Part shown: piece after piece, positions 22,450-34,367 of the stretch | How the letters are laid out: every line of letters begins with the position of its first letter | Position numbering within the stretch: position 1 is the stretch's first letter | Origin: Leucocoprinus leucothites | Taxonomy: Eukaryota; Basidiomycota; Agaricomycetes; Agaricales; Agaricaceae | Assembly (NCBI GenBank): GCA_013368445.1 | Contig: JAACJO010000008.1 | Span: 1,550,001 to 1,614,000, forward strand | Length of the DNA stretch: 64,000 nt | Reading direction: 5' to 3' | Position numbers and translations under genes: made by a program | Notes under the pieces: model-generated | Databases searched by the model: none | Told to the model about the DNA's origin: nothing | What the model saw: the letters and a program-made list of their open reading frames with translations, nothing else

Positions 22450-25044
22450 ATGATACTTACACCTGGGATCGATTTCATCGCGCGAACTTCGTTCGATTTC
22501 ATTCTCCCATGTGGGGTGGCCTATGCGACCCTCATACTCGGTGGAGGGTATCTAGGCTTGGATACACCAAAATGGGCCGCAGCAGTCTTGAGCTTTGCGT
22601 TGAGGCTGGGATACATTGTTTCGAAACCCTGGGTTGAGGAGTACCAGAACTCCAGAACCGCTCGTGCCAATGGAGCCGTTCTCGCACCTCGCGTCAAAGA
22701 GAACCATATCGAGCTCGTTCAGGACCTCGTCAGGGAACTCGACCATGGCTACCCATGTCAGTCACGAATTGTATGTCAGTCGATATCAGGCTAATCTCAT
22801 TCTTTCGTTAGGCGAAACGTTTTGCAAACTTAGCGATAAATATGGAACTACTTTCCGGTTCAGTGTTGGCCTCGAGGAACGCGTGGGTCTGCCATTTTGT
22901 GATATTACGGACAAATCTCACTTCTTCCTTTTAGCACTTTACGAGCGAGCCAGACCATGTTAAAGCCATCCTCGCGACGAACTTTGAGGAGTTTGACAAA
23001 GGTTGGTGCTGTGATTCCAAGCCCATGGCGATTTATTGACGGCGGCTGGATAGGACCTGGACTCCGTTCACAATTGGAGTCACTACTAGGATCTGGAGTC
23101 TTTAATTCCGACGGTGAGCCTAGCTTCTCCAATCGCCGACTCAGACAGACATTGAAACAACGTTCATAGGGGAAATGTGGAAGTCAGTGCTGCTGTGATG
23201 CGTCATCCAAGGTTGATACTAAGAGATGGCTTCTAGGTTCCATCGTTCGATCACTCGCCCATTCTTCACGAGGGATAGGATCAGTGATTTCGACACTTTT
23301 GACAGACACTCAAAAGAAGCGCTTAGCATGGCCGATTCTCGACTTTCTGAGGGTTATCCGATTGATTTCCAAGTGTGTTTCTTGGTGCTTTCTAGATACA
23401 CCATGCTGATGATCTATAGGATTTGGCCGCTCGATTCACCCTGGATTCCGCCACTGAATTCCTGTTCAAGAATGATGTCCGCTCACTCAGCGCCGGTCTT
23501 CCATACCCAGTGCACCCATCTCCGTTTACCAAAGCCAATCCTCCTTCGTTTATCAACCACCCTTCGAACATATTTGTCGAGGCATTTGTAACATCACAGG
23601 ATATAACCGCAATGCGAACACAGCTCGGAGACCTCTGGCCACTATCAGAATTTTGGAAGGATACGGTCGGACCTTTGAGGAAGGTATTGGACGGCTTTGT
23701 ACAGCCTTTCATCGAAAAGGGATTCCGCGAAAAGGAAACGAGGGATGGATCCGACAAGTCTTCGGAGACTTTGCTGGACTTCTTAGTCGACAAGACATCG
23801 GGTGAGCCTCTCGTGATGACTCAAGAAGGAAATTACTGACTTTTTTGTTCTTTCTCGAAGACCAAGATGTAATCAGGGATGAGGTGTGCATATCATTCGT
23901 GGCAGTTGCTGGATACAATTTCGCTGACTCATTGGATTAGCTCGTCAATCTTCTTGTTGCAGCTCGTGATACCGTGAGTGATGATAGGAAAGTCAGAGAG
24001 GTTGTAACTGACTGTGTGGCACTCATTACAAGACATCATCTCTGCTGACATTCTCGCTATACATGTTAATCGAGCACCCTGACATTGAAAAACGCCTGAG
24101 AAAGGAGATTTTGGACAAGGTCGGTTATGAGCGCACTCCCACCAGTGAGGATATTAGGGAGATGCGATATCTCAAGGCTTTCCTGAACGGTACATATGAT
24201 TTTCTCAGTATACATCCGGTGAATGGCTAACCGGTTCTGTTCTCAGAGGTTTTGCGACTTTACGCCACCGTGTGAGTGTCCTCAGCAGCTTCTCCTCACA
24301 CAAGCTTATCAGAGAATCCATTTCAGACCGCTCAATACCCGGTATGCCGTTTGCTGTCATTTCTGGTAAAAGGTATTTATATAAAATTCAGGACTGCCAT
24401 GAAACCTGTGATTCTGCCTCCCCCGGCCGGTTCAAATACCCCGCTATACTTTCCTGCAAATTCAAGGTAACGTCTTTCTTCTTTCCCTTACCGTGCTGTG
24501 CTCATGTAGAGCTCTTAGGACAATATATTCCGTCTTCCTAATGCACAGAAGGACCGATTTGTGGGGTCCAGATGGTAAGCAATTAACAGGCGATCATTTT
24601 CACACTGACTCAATGACTATTGCTACCGCTTGCAGCGCTGGAATTTGATCCCGATCGATTCTTAGATGAACGTGTTCGCAAATATCTTGTTCCAAACCCG
24701 TTCATCTTTTGTCCCTTCAATGCTGGGCCCAGGATCTGTCTCGGACAACAGGTATGCGCCACTGCTATATTTCCTAAGTATCCTTGTTTCATAAATTCAT
24801 TTTACAATAGTTTGCCTACAACGAGGCTTCGTTTTTCCTAGTACGCCTACTTCAACGGTTCTCGTCGTTTACCTTCGAAGAAAAGGCCAGGCCATTAGAC
24901 GCCGCGGCACCTAAGCCAGAATGGGTAGGCATCCCAGGACCTCAGGGAAAAGACAAGATTCGCCTGAGGAATAACTTGACGATGTATGTCAAGGGTGGCT
25001 TATGGATCAGAATGAAAGAGGTGAAGGATGGGGAAAGTGCTTAA
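22450..25044 (+). CDS. Cytochrome P450, CYP63/CYP52-like (copy A)
   Basis: Haem monooxygenase anchored in the ER, many small exons. The N-terminus (MILTPGIDF) has two hydrophobic stretches ([29 protein letters not shown]). Key parts in order: [31 protein letters not shown] helix [20 protein letters not shown] (A/G-x-x-T-T oxygen-binding motif); [16 protein letters not shown] helix ExxR as EVLRLY; PERF-equivalent [10 protein letters not shown]; haem loop [14 protein letters not shown] with the Cys ligand; end [17 protein letters not shown]. Exon joins seen include G|GTTGGT after EFDK and AA|..|A before FHRSIT. CYP63 enzymes oxidise alkanes, fatty acids and aromatics; the substrate here is unknown. 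Tandem relatives are at 31.8 kb (ruined) and 34.4 kb. Confidence 0.92.
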
Positions 25045-25206
25045 CTTGATCATCACTGGCACTAATCTGGATTTGGTTACCTGCGCCTCCCACCTCAGTC
25101 ATCTTATCACAGTTTCAAGGCTTGAAGCTGTATGCTAGCATATAATAATTTGTACATAATGACGATTCCACGGACTATTATATTCACGTTCACAATACTA
25201 ATATTC

Positions 25207-25440
25207 CATGACTCGATCGCACCGGGATGACTGGACAATTTTGAATTTTGAAAGAAAAATTCAGTTACAGTCACAATTTGAACCACCGATTCGGCTGGCG
25301 GGCTCATTACTGTCAAAAGTTCCCACACGTTACCAGCTCTCCCTTACGCGTTTCACGATGTACTCAATGGCGAGAATCTCAATATCGAATGATCTCATTG
25401 GTTTGAACTCGCGCTGGCAAGTCGAGGACTTGGTTCTCAG
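25207..25440 (+). pseudogene. Decayed 5' fragment of the small membrane-protein gene at 28.6 kb
   Basis: The stretch aligns by eye with 28515-28740: ATGACTGGACAATTTT.. with TGATTGGACGGACTGG.., then GAACCACCGA, then the start region where SKILNSPYLPHAIYSL of the intact gene corresponds to SKVPTRYQLSLTRFTMYS here, followed by ISI. There is no equivalent start codon, and the similarity fades after about 230 nt. The intact gene is 3.4 kb downstream, so this looks like a remnant of a local duplication. Confidence 0.5.
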
Positions 25441-26044
25441 ATCCGACCTCAACGCTTGAAGAATCCATCCGCCAGTCCAATCTAATGTTTTCATCTGGGG
25501 TTTGCGGGACTTCGCGACTCGGTGTACAGTTAAACTTACCCCTTACCCTTGTCGACACGACTTCTCGAATTTCTCAATGCTCGAAATGTTCATATTCATC
25601 TTTATTTGTCCAACCCCATAACACACGCGGCCACTATCCCCCCTTCTTGACGAACCCACTGTCACAGGTTCAACACGCTCACTCCGAACTAGGCAGGGAT
25701 CGGGAACAAGAAAGAACAAGAGGCATTACACCTTGCCTCGTGGATTGTAAACATACCTGCTACCCCCTCATATATACTTTGCACAGCCCCGGACAGAGGT
25801 ATATGCATCCGAAGCATTTACAAAAAAGTAGAAGACGCTGGCTGATGTCGAGAGGGGTATGGCATGCCCCCTTCCAGATGCTTTTATGACAGAAATAGCC
25901 TCGATGTCGCCGCAGTACTATTGAATGCCTTTTCCGGTTGCCCTTGGTATTGTGTTGATCATTCGACTTCTCAATAGGTTTGCTTGTGGGCTCTTTGTGA
26001 CTGATTCGAGTGATGAAACGCAGTGGGGTTGGCTGAGAAGTACA

Positions 26045-26252
26045 CGCGTAAGCCAGGTGTTCATGAGGCGGCGTCTATCAGTCATTAACTGCCAGTGCTC
26101 TAAATTCGGATGCGATGGTATGTTCAGTTCTCGTCCTGCCCTTCTGAGCTAAGAGTATGCATGAGGTAGATGCGTTAGATAGTCGATGTCCCAGAAGGAA
26201 AATGGCTCGCTTCTTGCTCCATTGTTGGTCGGATGAGAAGGCTGATCCTGTG
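26045..26252 (+). repeat. Segmental duplicate, copy 2 (left flank)
   Basis: Diverged copy of 17135-17356, including the shared catgaggtagatgcgttaga. Confidence 0.7.
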
Positions 26253-26310
26253 GTATGTTCCGGCACGAGTCATATTGGAAACGTCCACCTAGTGCTTGGC
26301 AAATACAACA

Positions 26311-26378
26311 TGAAGAAGTATCAGTGACTGCGGCGACCACAGCACTTTGATGGCTTTGTCGCGATGGGACTGATATGA
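26311..26378 (+). repeat. Segmental duplicate, copy 2 (right flank)
   Basis: Diverged copy of 18786-18862. In copy 1 a BTB gene lies between the two flanks; here it is absent. Confidence 0.7.
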
Positions 26379-26967
26379 TGAACCAACTTTAAAGCATTCA
26401 CTAGTACACATTTCACGGTCAGCTAATGTGTGTTTTTAACTCTTAACCATCGTTTCGGAGCTGAGAGGGCACCAAAGTAACACCCGGAGTTCGACTACAT
26501 AACGAGCTGAACCTGTAAGTCATTCCTTGAGATTTGTGCGTACGGCTGGGTATGTGCCCAGGGTAGGTGGGAGGGCTCCTGTTGAAACGGAGATTCGGCT
26601 GACTATTAGCGCGGAGCTGACTGTGAATTCGAACTTTCCCTACACGTTAACCCCAGGCCTCAAGGTTCAAAGAACCATATCTCCGGTACAGGCCATGTTA
26701 TGCGGCAATCGACGGCCCTCCCCTTAATTTGGGCCTGTGTCAACAATCATCAGGGTACTACTGCCTCATGTCAATCCGATAAAACCCTCAATAGGGTTTG
26801 GGCAAAACACGATCTGCTCTGACAAAACGGATTACTAGCCCAACGCGTGTACCCCATTATGGCTTGCGACTCAAATACACGGTCGAACCTCGTCTGAAGA
26901 TTTTCATTCCATCAAGCCTGTTCTTCCTCTCCCGCCCTACGAACGACAAGGCACCCCTATCTCCAAC

Positions 26968-28303
26968 ATGGCTTACGCACACAGTGAATTCACCCAAGGC
27001 TTTCGCTCTATAATACCCTACGAGAAATATTGCCTTCCTGGTGGCGATCTTTTCTTGATAGTACGCCACTCCTCAGTATAATGGCTATGAACTTTTGTGC
27101 TGATATGAATGGCGCCAGGTTGACCATCATAGTTTCCGAGTTCACCGATACTTCTTTGAGCGCGAGAGTATCTATTTCAAGAGGATGCTCACTATGCCTC
27201 CCTCACCGGGAAATAAACGTCCAGGCGCAAGTGAGTCGAGTGCTATCCTGCTGGACGATGTAAAAGTTGACGAATTTGCACGATTTCTTTGGGTTTTCTA
27301 CAACCCGTGAGCGCTAATTTCTCTCCCATCCCCGGCCGGTTTATCATACAACTCACGATTTTATAGAAAATACTCACTCTATCACACATCTGTTGCTGAA
27401 TGGACTACGATCCTTTCCCTTGCGCACCGTTGGTCTTTCGCTGAAGTTAAAGCTCTTGCTGTCCGAGAGCTAGAAAAGAAGTACATGCCTGACATTGATC
27501 GGGTCATTGTCTATCAAGATTATGAAGTTGACCACGACCTACTTACCCCGTATTATGCCGCCCTCTGCGAGCGCGACGAACCGATAACTCCCGCGGAGGG
27601 CCGTCGCATGGGCATTGACACTGCGCTCACAATAGCGCAGCTTCGTGAGATGGCTCGACGATCTCCTGTCGACTATCACTTCCCTACGTCAGCGACTATT
27701 CGCGGGGATAATCTCCATCCGCTTGTGCGGGAGATGTTCGGTATCGCCGCGCCCGTGGTGGAGGGCGACACTGAAGCGCCTCCTACACCATCAGGTGGAC
27801 TAGTGACAACCGTCCTATAGTATCACTTCAAGATTGTGCTCATCTTGCTTTGTTTTGTTCTTTTAGCAGCGTCCTTCCCTGCAACCGGGATCAATGGCAG
27901 CGACGCCAACGTGAATGGCCTTACAGCCAATGGATCAGCTTCTACAGGCCAGATCAATAGCACAGACGCTCAAGTCGGGAATAACGCTATCCCCACGGCA
28001 ACTGGTCACTCCTCCACTGTTACCAACACCATGACTGGTCCAGGCGTCGGGGCCACGGCCTCAGGACGAGAAGCTAACCCCACCACCTCCGGAACACCCA
28101 GAGCGAGAACAGGAAATAATCAACCTGCCGCAGGACAAGGACAAGCATCCAACGAAGGCACCTCGCCTCTCACCCCCCGCCAGGCAAACCTCAGTAATGC
28201 CAGCAGGGAAGGAGAAGAAAAAGGGAAGGAAGGTGGCACCGGCACCGGCTGGTTCGGCGCTGTCAAAACCCGACGGAATGGGGGTGGGCGTAGCGGCAAT
28301 TGA
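26968..28303 (+). CDS. BTB/POZ domain protein 6
   Basis: Exons 26968-27060, 27119-27306, 27367-27794 and 27870-28303 (or acceptor 3 nt earlier) join to about 380 residues. BTB core: YCLPGGDLFLI, VDHHSFRVHRYFFERESIYF, FARFLWVFYNP. BACK-like half: WSFAEVKALAVRELEKKYM, IDRVIVYQDYEVDHDLL, YAALCERDEPIT, RMGIDTALTIAQLREMARR. Exon sizes 93/188/428 match 93/188/425 of BTB 5, showing a recent duplication. The tail is Asn/Thr/Gly-rich, contains REGEEKGKEGG and ends GGGRSGN. The alternative tail frame that is open in BTB 5 is closed here. Confidence 0.85.
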
Positions 28304-28645
28304 GAAGGTGGGATAGCAGTTATAGCAATCGTAGGAGGAGAGTTCAGAAAGGTAGGTATAAGGTATAGTGATCGCCATAGCGCTGATGTAAAATTTTGGT
28401 TCCAATTTCACCTGTGCCTTCCCCCCTCGTGTTTGTATCGTAGTTTTCAATGAAGCCATTCTATGTCAGTTAGTAATAGCAAGGAGTAACTTTGAAGTCA
28501 CTCTCCATGACGTTCACAATGATTGGACGGACTGGAGTTTTTGAGAGAAAGTCAGAGCTACGGTCATGGTTCGAACCACCGACTTGGCACCTGCCGTCAC
28601 GGCTACAGCAAAAGTACTTAGTCAGGGTTTCACAATGACTGTCAA

Positions 28646-29076
28646 ATGTTCTCTAAGATCCTCAACAGTCCCTACCTCCCTCATGCGATATACTCCCTCG
28701 CAATAACCTCGATATCCATCCACCTCGTCAGTCAAAAACGGAACATAGCGGAAGACAAAGCACGAGTGACGGCGCGTATCTCCATCCTTGAGTCGGTATC
28801 GAAAGAACTCCGAGAAGACAAGGACATTTCGCTGGATGAGCTAGACCGCCTACATCGACTCGCGCGGCCGCCTGCGCCAAAAGAGAATGGTGGTAGAATA
28901 AAGGAAGTTATTCGATGGAAAGAGGTCTTCCTTGGCCCCAAGAGGTCTGCTGGGCCCGAGATGAGCGACCTCGACCGCCAGGATTGGGAGAAAAGTGTGT
29001 TCTCTTCGTACCTTTGCCTTTCTAGGTTACTAATGTGATCTTGGCAGTAAAAGAGGAGCTTGAACCACAGAAATAA
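28646..29076 (+). CDS. Small membrane-anchored coiled-coil protein
   Basis: Two exons, 28646-28994 and 29048-29076, give 125 residues. Residues about 5-28 (ILNSPYLPHAIYSLAITSIS) form one hydrophobic segment. It is followed by a charged predicted coiled coil (RVTARISILESVSKELRED, ISLDELDRLHRLA), a Pro/Lys stretch, and WKEVFLGPK; the end is WEKIKEELEPQK. The short N-terminal anchor followed by a basic, helical tail would suit a mitochondrial inner-membrane or ER protein, but no family is recognised. A decayed copy of its 5' end lies at 25.2 kb. Confidence 0.7.
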
Positions 29077-29121
29077 CTGCGGCTCGTATGTTGTAGAAAT
29101 TTTACTCCGAAAGTAACACCT

Positions 29122-29819
29122 TCACGGTGTATTCACAACCGCTCTCGACAAGGAAATGCCGATTTTATCAACCCTTCCTGGCTCCTTGTTGACCTCGCCT
29201 CCTCCTGCTTGATTCAGCCACGCCTTGTACCCTCGATATCCCCTTATTAAATGCCTTTTCCAGTCTCCGTCTATTGGGTCTCCTTTCGCTTTAATGAGCT
29301 TGCCGATCGACGGCGGAATCCAGTCACCTAGTTCGTTGTCTTTGGCACAAAGGAGTCCCTCCACGAGACATCCAGGAATATCACCCCCCAATTTACTGGT
29401 TGTTTTCATTCGGAGATCATCCATTCCAAGCGATTGACTCAATCTGAACACCGTTACCATTCATCCGTGGCAAGTTAAGAACCTTCGATGCATTTCCGTG
29501 CCTGTGACTGGCGTTTCCGTGGATGATCGCATGAAGCCAGTGACCTCATGCGTACCTTGGTTATACAGCCGGAGGGTGCTGCGGGGAGTCATTTTGATAT
29601 CATTCCCAAGGTCGTCATTATTTTCAGTTCCTCGAAGCTCTGACTGGAGCTTAGAATTTGGGGACGGAGAAAGGTGTTTAAGGCACGAAATAACGTATCA
29701 TCGACCTTTGGAGAAATGTCCATTGGAGTCGCTTGATACGGAGGGTGAATGTTACTGACCCGAAATAGTCGGAGGGAGGGATAATACTCTCGATCTCTAC
29801 GGGCGTTGGTTTTAGCCAT
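29122..29819 (-). pseudogene. BTB-type gene 7, frameshifted
   Basis: Paralogue of the gene at 30.1-30.8 kb. The first exon (MAKTNARRDREYYPSLRLFR, 29819-29760) and a 54-nt intron are intact, and exon 2 opens VDDTLFR. After that the homologous frame (KHLSPSPNSKLQSEL..., aligning to RHLFLMPDAK) is one base out of register, and the original frame stops at an in-frame TGA near 29589. The BACK-like part (VTVFRLSQSLGMDDLRMK; DNELGDWIPPSIGKLI) persists downstream to 29122. I see no splice choice that repairs the shift, so it is probably a young pseudogene, or contains a sequencing error. Confidence 0.6.
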
Positions 29820-30063
29820 GGTTGAGTTGTCACCCTATTACTTGAAAGGATATCATGTGCGTGAAGCCTGGTGCTCAGATGCACTAGCACTTTCCGTATA
29901 CGTCACCTCTTAGGTACAGGTGGTCAGGCAGGGAACCTTATATTTTCACATATCGAGCCTTGAGGCTTAGGCTTCGGGTCTGAAAGAGAAGGAAACAGAT
30001 ATTTGGTGTTCTCTTGGCTGACAATTGTGCTTTTGATCCCCAGGCTAAATAGGTGTACCTCGT

Positions 30064-30822
30064 TTACCTCTTTTTCCCCTTTTTCTTCATCCCCCCAGGG
30101 ACCAGCGTGGAAGGCGTAACAGGACTACTACTGGAAGAACTAATGGGCTCTTTGAACTCGAATCCGGCTTTCTCGCGCATAGGGGCACCGGCGGCTCCAA
30201 GCGCCCATGCAATCTTCATCGCCAGGAACGTCCCAACACTCTCGAGTTCATCTTCCGTCAGCTCCCTTTTCCTCTGTACTATCTTGTCTATTAGGGGCGA
30301 TATCCAATCATCAAGCTTATTTTCTCTTGCGCATATCAATGCGTCGATAGGATCTCCGGCAAAGAAGATGCCCTTTAGGTTTCTTGCAGCTTTCTGACGG
30401 ACCTCATCCATTCCGAAAATCTTGCTCAGCTTGAGGACAGCTTGCCACTGGGTAGAGCTTAGGGTTTCAGGGTTGTTATATTCCCTAAGTGACGTTCCGA
30501 GCCTCTCAGTAATGCGACGTTTTGCCTTGACGTTTACTTACCTTGGGTATACAGCACGCAAGAGCTGTAAAAAGTCGTCCTTTTTTATCTCTCCCCCAAG
30601 CTCCACTAGATCGTCACCAGTGTCGTCTCCTTGTGGCACTGGCTCGATCTTTGCATCGGGCATGAGGAAGAGGTGTCGAGGAACACGAAACACGGCATCT
30701 TCTACCTTGAAATGGATTGTTTTGTTCATTCGTGATCGGTGGCGAGTTCGGTGAACACTTACTCTGAAAGTACGAAAAGCGAAGTAAAAGTCAGTATCTC
30801 GATGTATTTGAGTTTGAACCAT
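30064..30822 (-). CDS. BTB/POZ domain protein 8
   Basis: Exons (complement) 30822-30763, 30705-30542 and 30484-30064 join to 214 residues in frame. First exon RDTDFYFAFRTFR, then VEDAVFRVPRHLFLMP and KDDFLQLLRAVYPR (BTB), then TQWQAVLKLSKIFGMDEVRQKA, ARENKLDDWISPLIDKIV and RELTEDELESVG (BACK-like). The tail is Ser-rich, then GGMKKKGKKR. This belongs to a second BTB subfamily in the window, in which the exon-1 motif is (E/D)(F/Y)Y-x-L-x-(I/T)FR and the core begins VEDxxFRVP; the same subfamily includes the frameshifted neighbour and the double-BTB gene. Confidence 0.82.
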
Positions 30823-31757
30823 GGTTGACGATGGGGATATCCAAACACCTGCTTTTGAGAGCCTCTTTTAAGTCGATCGATGGAGTGGAGGAACTGTTCT
30901 TGATGATCGAGCGCCTGATAAAGCTCGAGGATCGTTGAACTTTCCATGCCTTCTTCATTAGAATCAACCGAATGAAGTATGCTTCGTGCTTGACCGGAAG
31001 GTACTGCGCAGTATTATCCGCAGTAAGAAGTTTACCAAACAGCACAACTGGTTCTAAACATAAACTTGCCGGATACAGAAGTGGCCTTTTAGGGAACCTT
31101 GAGCTGAATCTAGAAGATTACAAAGAGACATTCGGTGCCTGTCGCCGAAGGACTACCTAAAATAAAAATATTTTTCCCTCTTTTTTCGGTGGCCGGCGCC
31201 GAATCAGTCAATCAATTCACCTGTACATGCTGTAATATCATGATGTTATACCCATTCACATGACTGTGTCAGATAGATAGATGAGAGGCTTAGCTTTCAG
31301 TCCTTCAAGAGTTGGATTACTTCCGTTAATGCGAGGTTGGCGCTAGCCGAAGACGTGGGAAGTTGATCTATGATGTGATGACTTTAGCGCCACATTCCGA
31401 TGTAAGTACCACTTGCACGCCCAAATCTCACATCTCAAAACCCCCATTTTCGCATACTGAGAAATAGGGTGCAGTGCATAATTCTTCACTGTGCTTATAA
31501 AATTGAAACTCGCCTTTGGTGGCCCCACATAAACAAGCCAGTGGGCTCACATGACCACAGCGCACATACGTTGACGGTGGACGCTGTGCATGTTACGCAA
31601 TATTTGCAGGAGGCTGCTATCCTGCCCTAGACGCCACGTCGAACATATTCGTGTACCACGGGCTCGATAGGCGTCCGCTTTACCCTGAAATTCGGCCGAA
31701 GTGCTAGCAAAGAATCTTGTGGTACATTTATGGTTCCTTGCACCTTTTCTCTCTCCT
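30823..31757. other. Intergenic, nothing recognised
   Basis: About 930 nt between the BTB 8 promoter and the ruined P450. Only unsupported short ORFs. Confidence 0.4.
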
Positions 31758-32950
31758 ATGGTCGTAACCCCCACCGAACTTGATCTGCGTAAACTCTCAT
31801 TCATAACCCTCTGTGACCCGGTCAACATCATGCTCGCCTTCAGTAGGGGTATACGGCTGGGTTTGGACGTCCCAAAATGGTCTATAGCATCATCGGGCTC
31901 CGCGCTGAGGGTGAAATATAGTACTTTCAAGTCCTGGGTCAACGCTCTAGGACCATCCGGGAAGCGAGGATGCACTTGAGGACTTATATTTGGACTTGAA
32001 CCAGCAGCTCATCAACATCAACTGTGGGGAGAAACCTGGACACATAGAGCTGTCCTAGTGCCTTGTGCTTAGTCGGAGAACTTTATTAAGTCGATAAAGG
32101 CGCTCGTGGGGAGCTCGGTGATAGCTATCCTTGGCTGTCTGACATCACATAATGATTACTACAGTTTATGTCCAGCCGAAATGAAGAGTTCGAGGAAATT
32201 TAGAACAGGAGTTATATCATTGCTATTCGGAAAGGGTGTTTTTAACAAAGGACAAATCCAAACAGGTTTGGTGATCTTGTTGGGATATTTGATAAACAAG
32301 ACGTCGGGTAAGCTTTCAATACAGAACTAGAGGCTGAAACTCCATTAACGTTCTCCACGTGTACAGAGGGCCAAAGTATTATTAGAGATAAAACCCTGTG
32401 ATTTCCATGTGCGATTTCATGTGTCGCAGTTTTCATTGACCCATTGGCACAGCTTATCGATACTCTATGGCAACTCGTGATACTGTGAATTTCTCTAGCA
32501 GTTTCGCGCAAATTGGTACTGAGAAGGTGATTCTGCTGACATTTACAAAACCGGCACCGAGCTTAGCGACAAGCGAAAGACATTAGGGAACGGGACATTG
32601 TATATCTTGATGTGGCGTAATTTCATCAGTGTGTTTCACCCGGCGCAAAGCGCACCGGATGTGTCCCTCAGAGGCTCCGCAGCTTTACGCGATCGTGTGA
32701 GTGCTCGCCAGTAGTCACTCTTTCGCAGAACTCAAATTCACTTGCGAATCCACTCTAGGCCGCTGGATGTCCGATATGTCATCAATTATGACTTCCGCCA
32801 ACAATATTCACCTTGCAATCCGGAACCGTTATGAAACCTATTATCTGTCCCTTTTGTCGACTCGAATACAGATAGACCTTCCCGTTGGCTCAGAGCGATC
32901 TTCAGGACCACTCCGTTTTCCTGATGCATAGGTGGACCAATTCGTGGGCC
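31758..32950 (+). pseudogene. Degenerate CYP63-like P450
   Basis: Starts with an ATG and an N-terminus parallel to P450 A (TP-x-D...SF..., then GLDVPKWSIA against [10 protein letters not shown]). The frame ends at a stop near 31980. Further fragments follow in the right order: GVFNKGQIQTGLVILLGYLINKTSG near 32240-32310 (fits GVFNSDG and DFLVDKTSG), a trace of the I-helix region near 32460, a corrupted ExxR region near 32660-32700, and PVGSERSSGPLRFPDA...VDQFVGL near 32880-32950. No haem-binding loop was found. Large internal losses and stops in each frame make this a decayed gene lying between two intact relatives. Confidence 0.75.
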
Positions 32951-34367
32951 TTGCGATCAATGATACTGTCGTGATTGTCTGTGAGCGAAGCCTTTGACCC
33001 AGTCTATAGCGCCGAACTCAATCCTGAATAATTTTCTTGGGTGATCACGTCCATAAATAGCTTGTCACATTTTTCCAAGCCTTATCCTTAAACTTCAGTG
33101 CTGGTACAAGATCCGCCTCAATCAATAGGTATGACAACTCAAGGTTTACGCTGGCTCTTCTCGCTTTCCCGACACTTAACTTACATTGTTGACCTACAAC
33201 GACGTGTGTTTCTTCTTGATCCGCCTATGTCAGTGTTTCCATGTCAGTGTCTGATATTGAAGAAAAAGCTGGGAAACTGAACACAGCGGTGACCAAAGTC
33301 AGGCCTTCAATGAGAGGATAATATTCGGATAAAGGTTTTTTAACAACGCGTGTTAAGGGTGTGTTGGAGGTGAAGATGAAAAAAATGAGGGAAGGGGAAA
33401 GGAGTAAGAGTTATGCTAAAGGTGTTGCCTATTTGCGAGACTCACCCCTCTCACCCTTAGATCTTTCCATAGAGAGCGATTAAGTTCTTCAGGCAACTTT
33501 GTCCATGTGCATGTTATATAAGTCATTGAAAACTCGGATGGGGCAAGTTCTAAAGCGAGCAGCCTCAAGCTTTCCATACCTTCGGCCATGACATTACTAC
33601 CCTGACTAATTTCGTCGGAGGAACAACACCCCCGACCAAAAGCCCGCCCTTACTCTGCCCTTGTTATGCCCTACTAGGTGGCCAATACTTCTATATTCAC
33701 GCGGAAGGTGCTTGGGATTTCGAACTTTTGCGAAGCCACTTGTGTGATCAGGATAACGAAGTAGACGCGCTAGCTATTATTTATATGTTCGATGTTCACG
33801 ACATCAGTGAAAGATCATCGATTCAGCGTATCATAGAATGAGCCTATTTTTATCCCATACTCTTCCGGTGACAACTTAACCGGTTCCTCTGATAATGTCG
33901 CATGATCGCCCTCAGCTAGCCCTCTGATCATCCACGCTGTGTCAGCGCCTTCCTCGCTGCGTCGCGCCGAAGGATTGCGTTAGAACAATTTGCCACCACG
34001 ACAACAAACTTCGGTCGGTGTAGCCCTGCTCAACCGTAACCAACCACGCAAAACTGCGCATACCCGGCTCGTCAGCAACCTGTCTCGAGCAACACGTCAC
34101 TCGGCGAACATAACTCCGCCCATACATTTGGTGGGCCTGTGTTTTGCCCTCTAGGCGAGGTATTATTGAGAGTGCCTCGGGGACGGGGACAAAGATCTGA
34201 GAATTGAAACATATGCAATTTTCCCACGTGATAAACAGGTGAACCATATTGGTGGCAATGATGCTCTATATAAGTCTCTGGCAATAGAGGAGAGTAGGCT
34301 TATCCCACGCTAAGCAACTCCTCAGCAACATCAACCCATATTCTACCCGTCAATTCCTTCACATACC
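32951..34367. promoter_or_regulatory. Spacer with TATA box of P450 B
   Basis: About 1.4 kb, no gene recognised; the left end may contain unrecognisable remains of the P450 pseudogene. TATATAAG at about 34265-34272 is roughly 100 nt upstream of the P450 B start. Confidence 0.4.

Larger units (their letters stand above)
25445..26967. other. Intergenic, second copy of the BTB-block spacer
   Basis: About 1.5 kb. It contains the duplicates 26045-26252 and 26311-26378 of the flanks of BTB 4, joined with only about 60 nt between them, and then a spacer resembling the region upstream of BTB 5. No gene is seen. Confidence 0.55.

Noticed and set aside
28560..28620. GGTTCGAACC resembling a tRNA T-loop
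   Set aside because: No acceptor stem, D-arm or anticodon arm fits around it, and the same stretch occurs in diverged form at 25.3 kb as part of a duplicated promoter.
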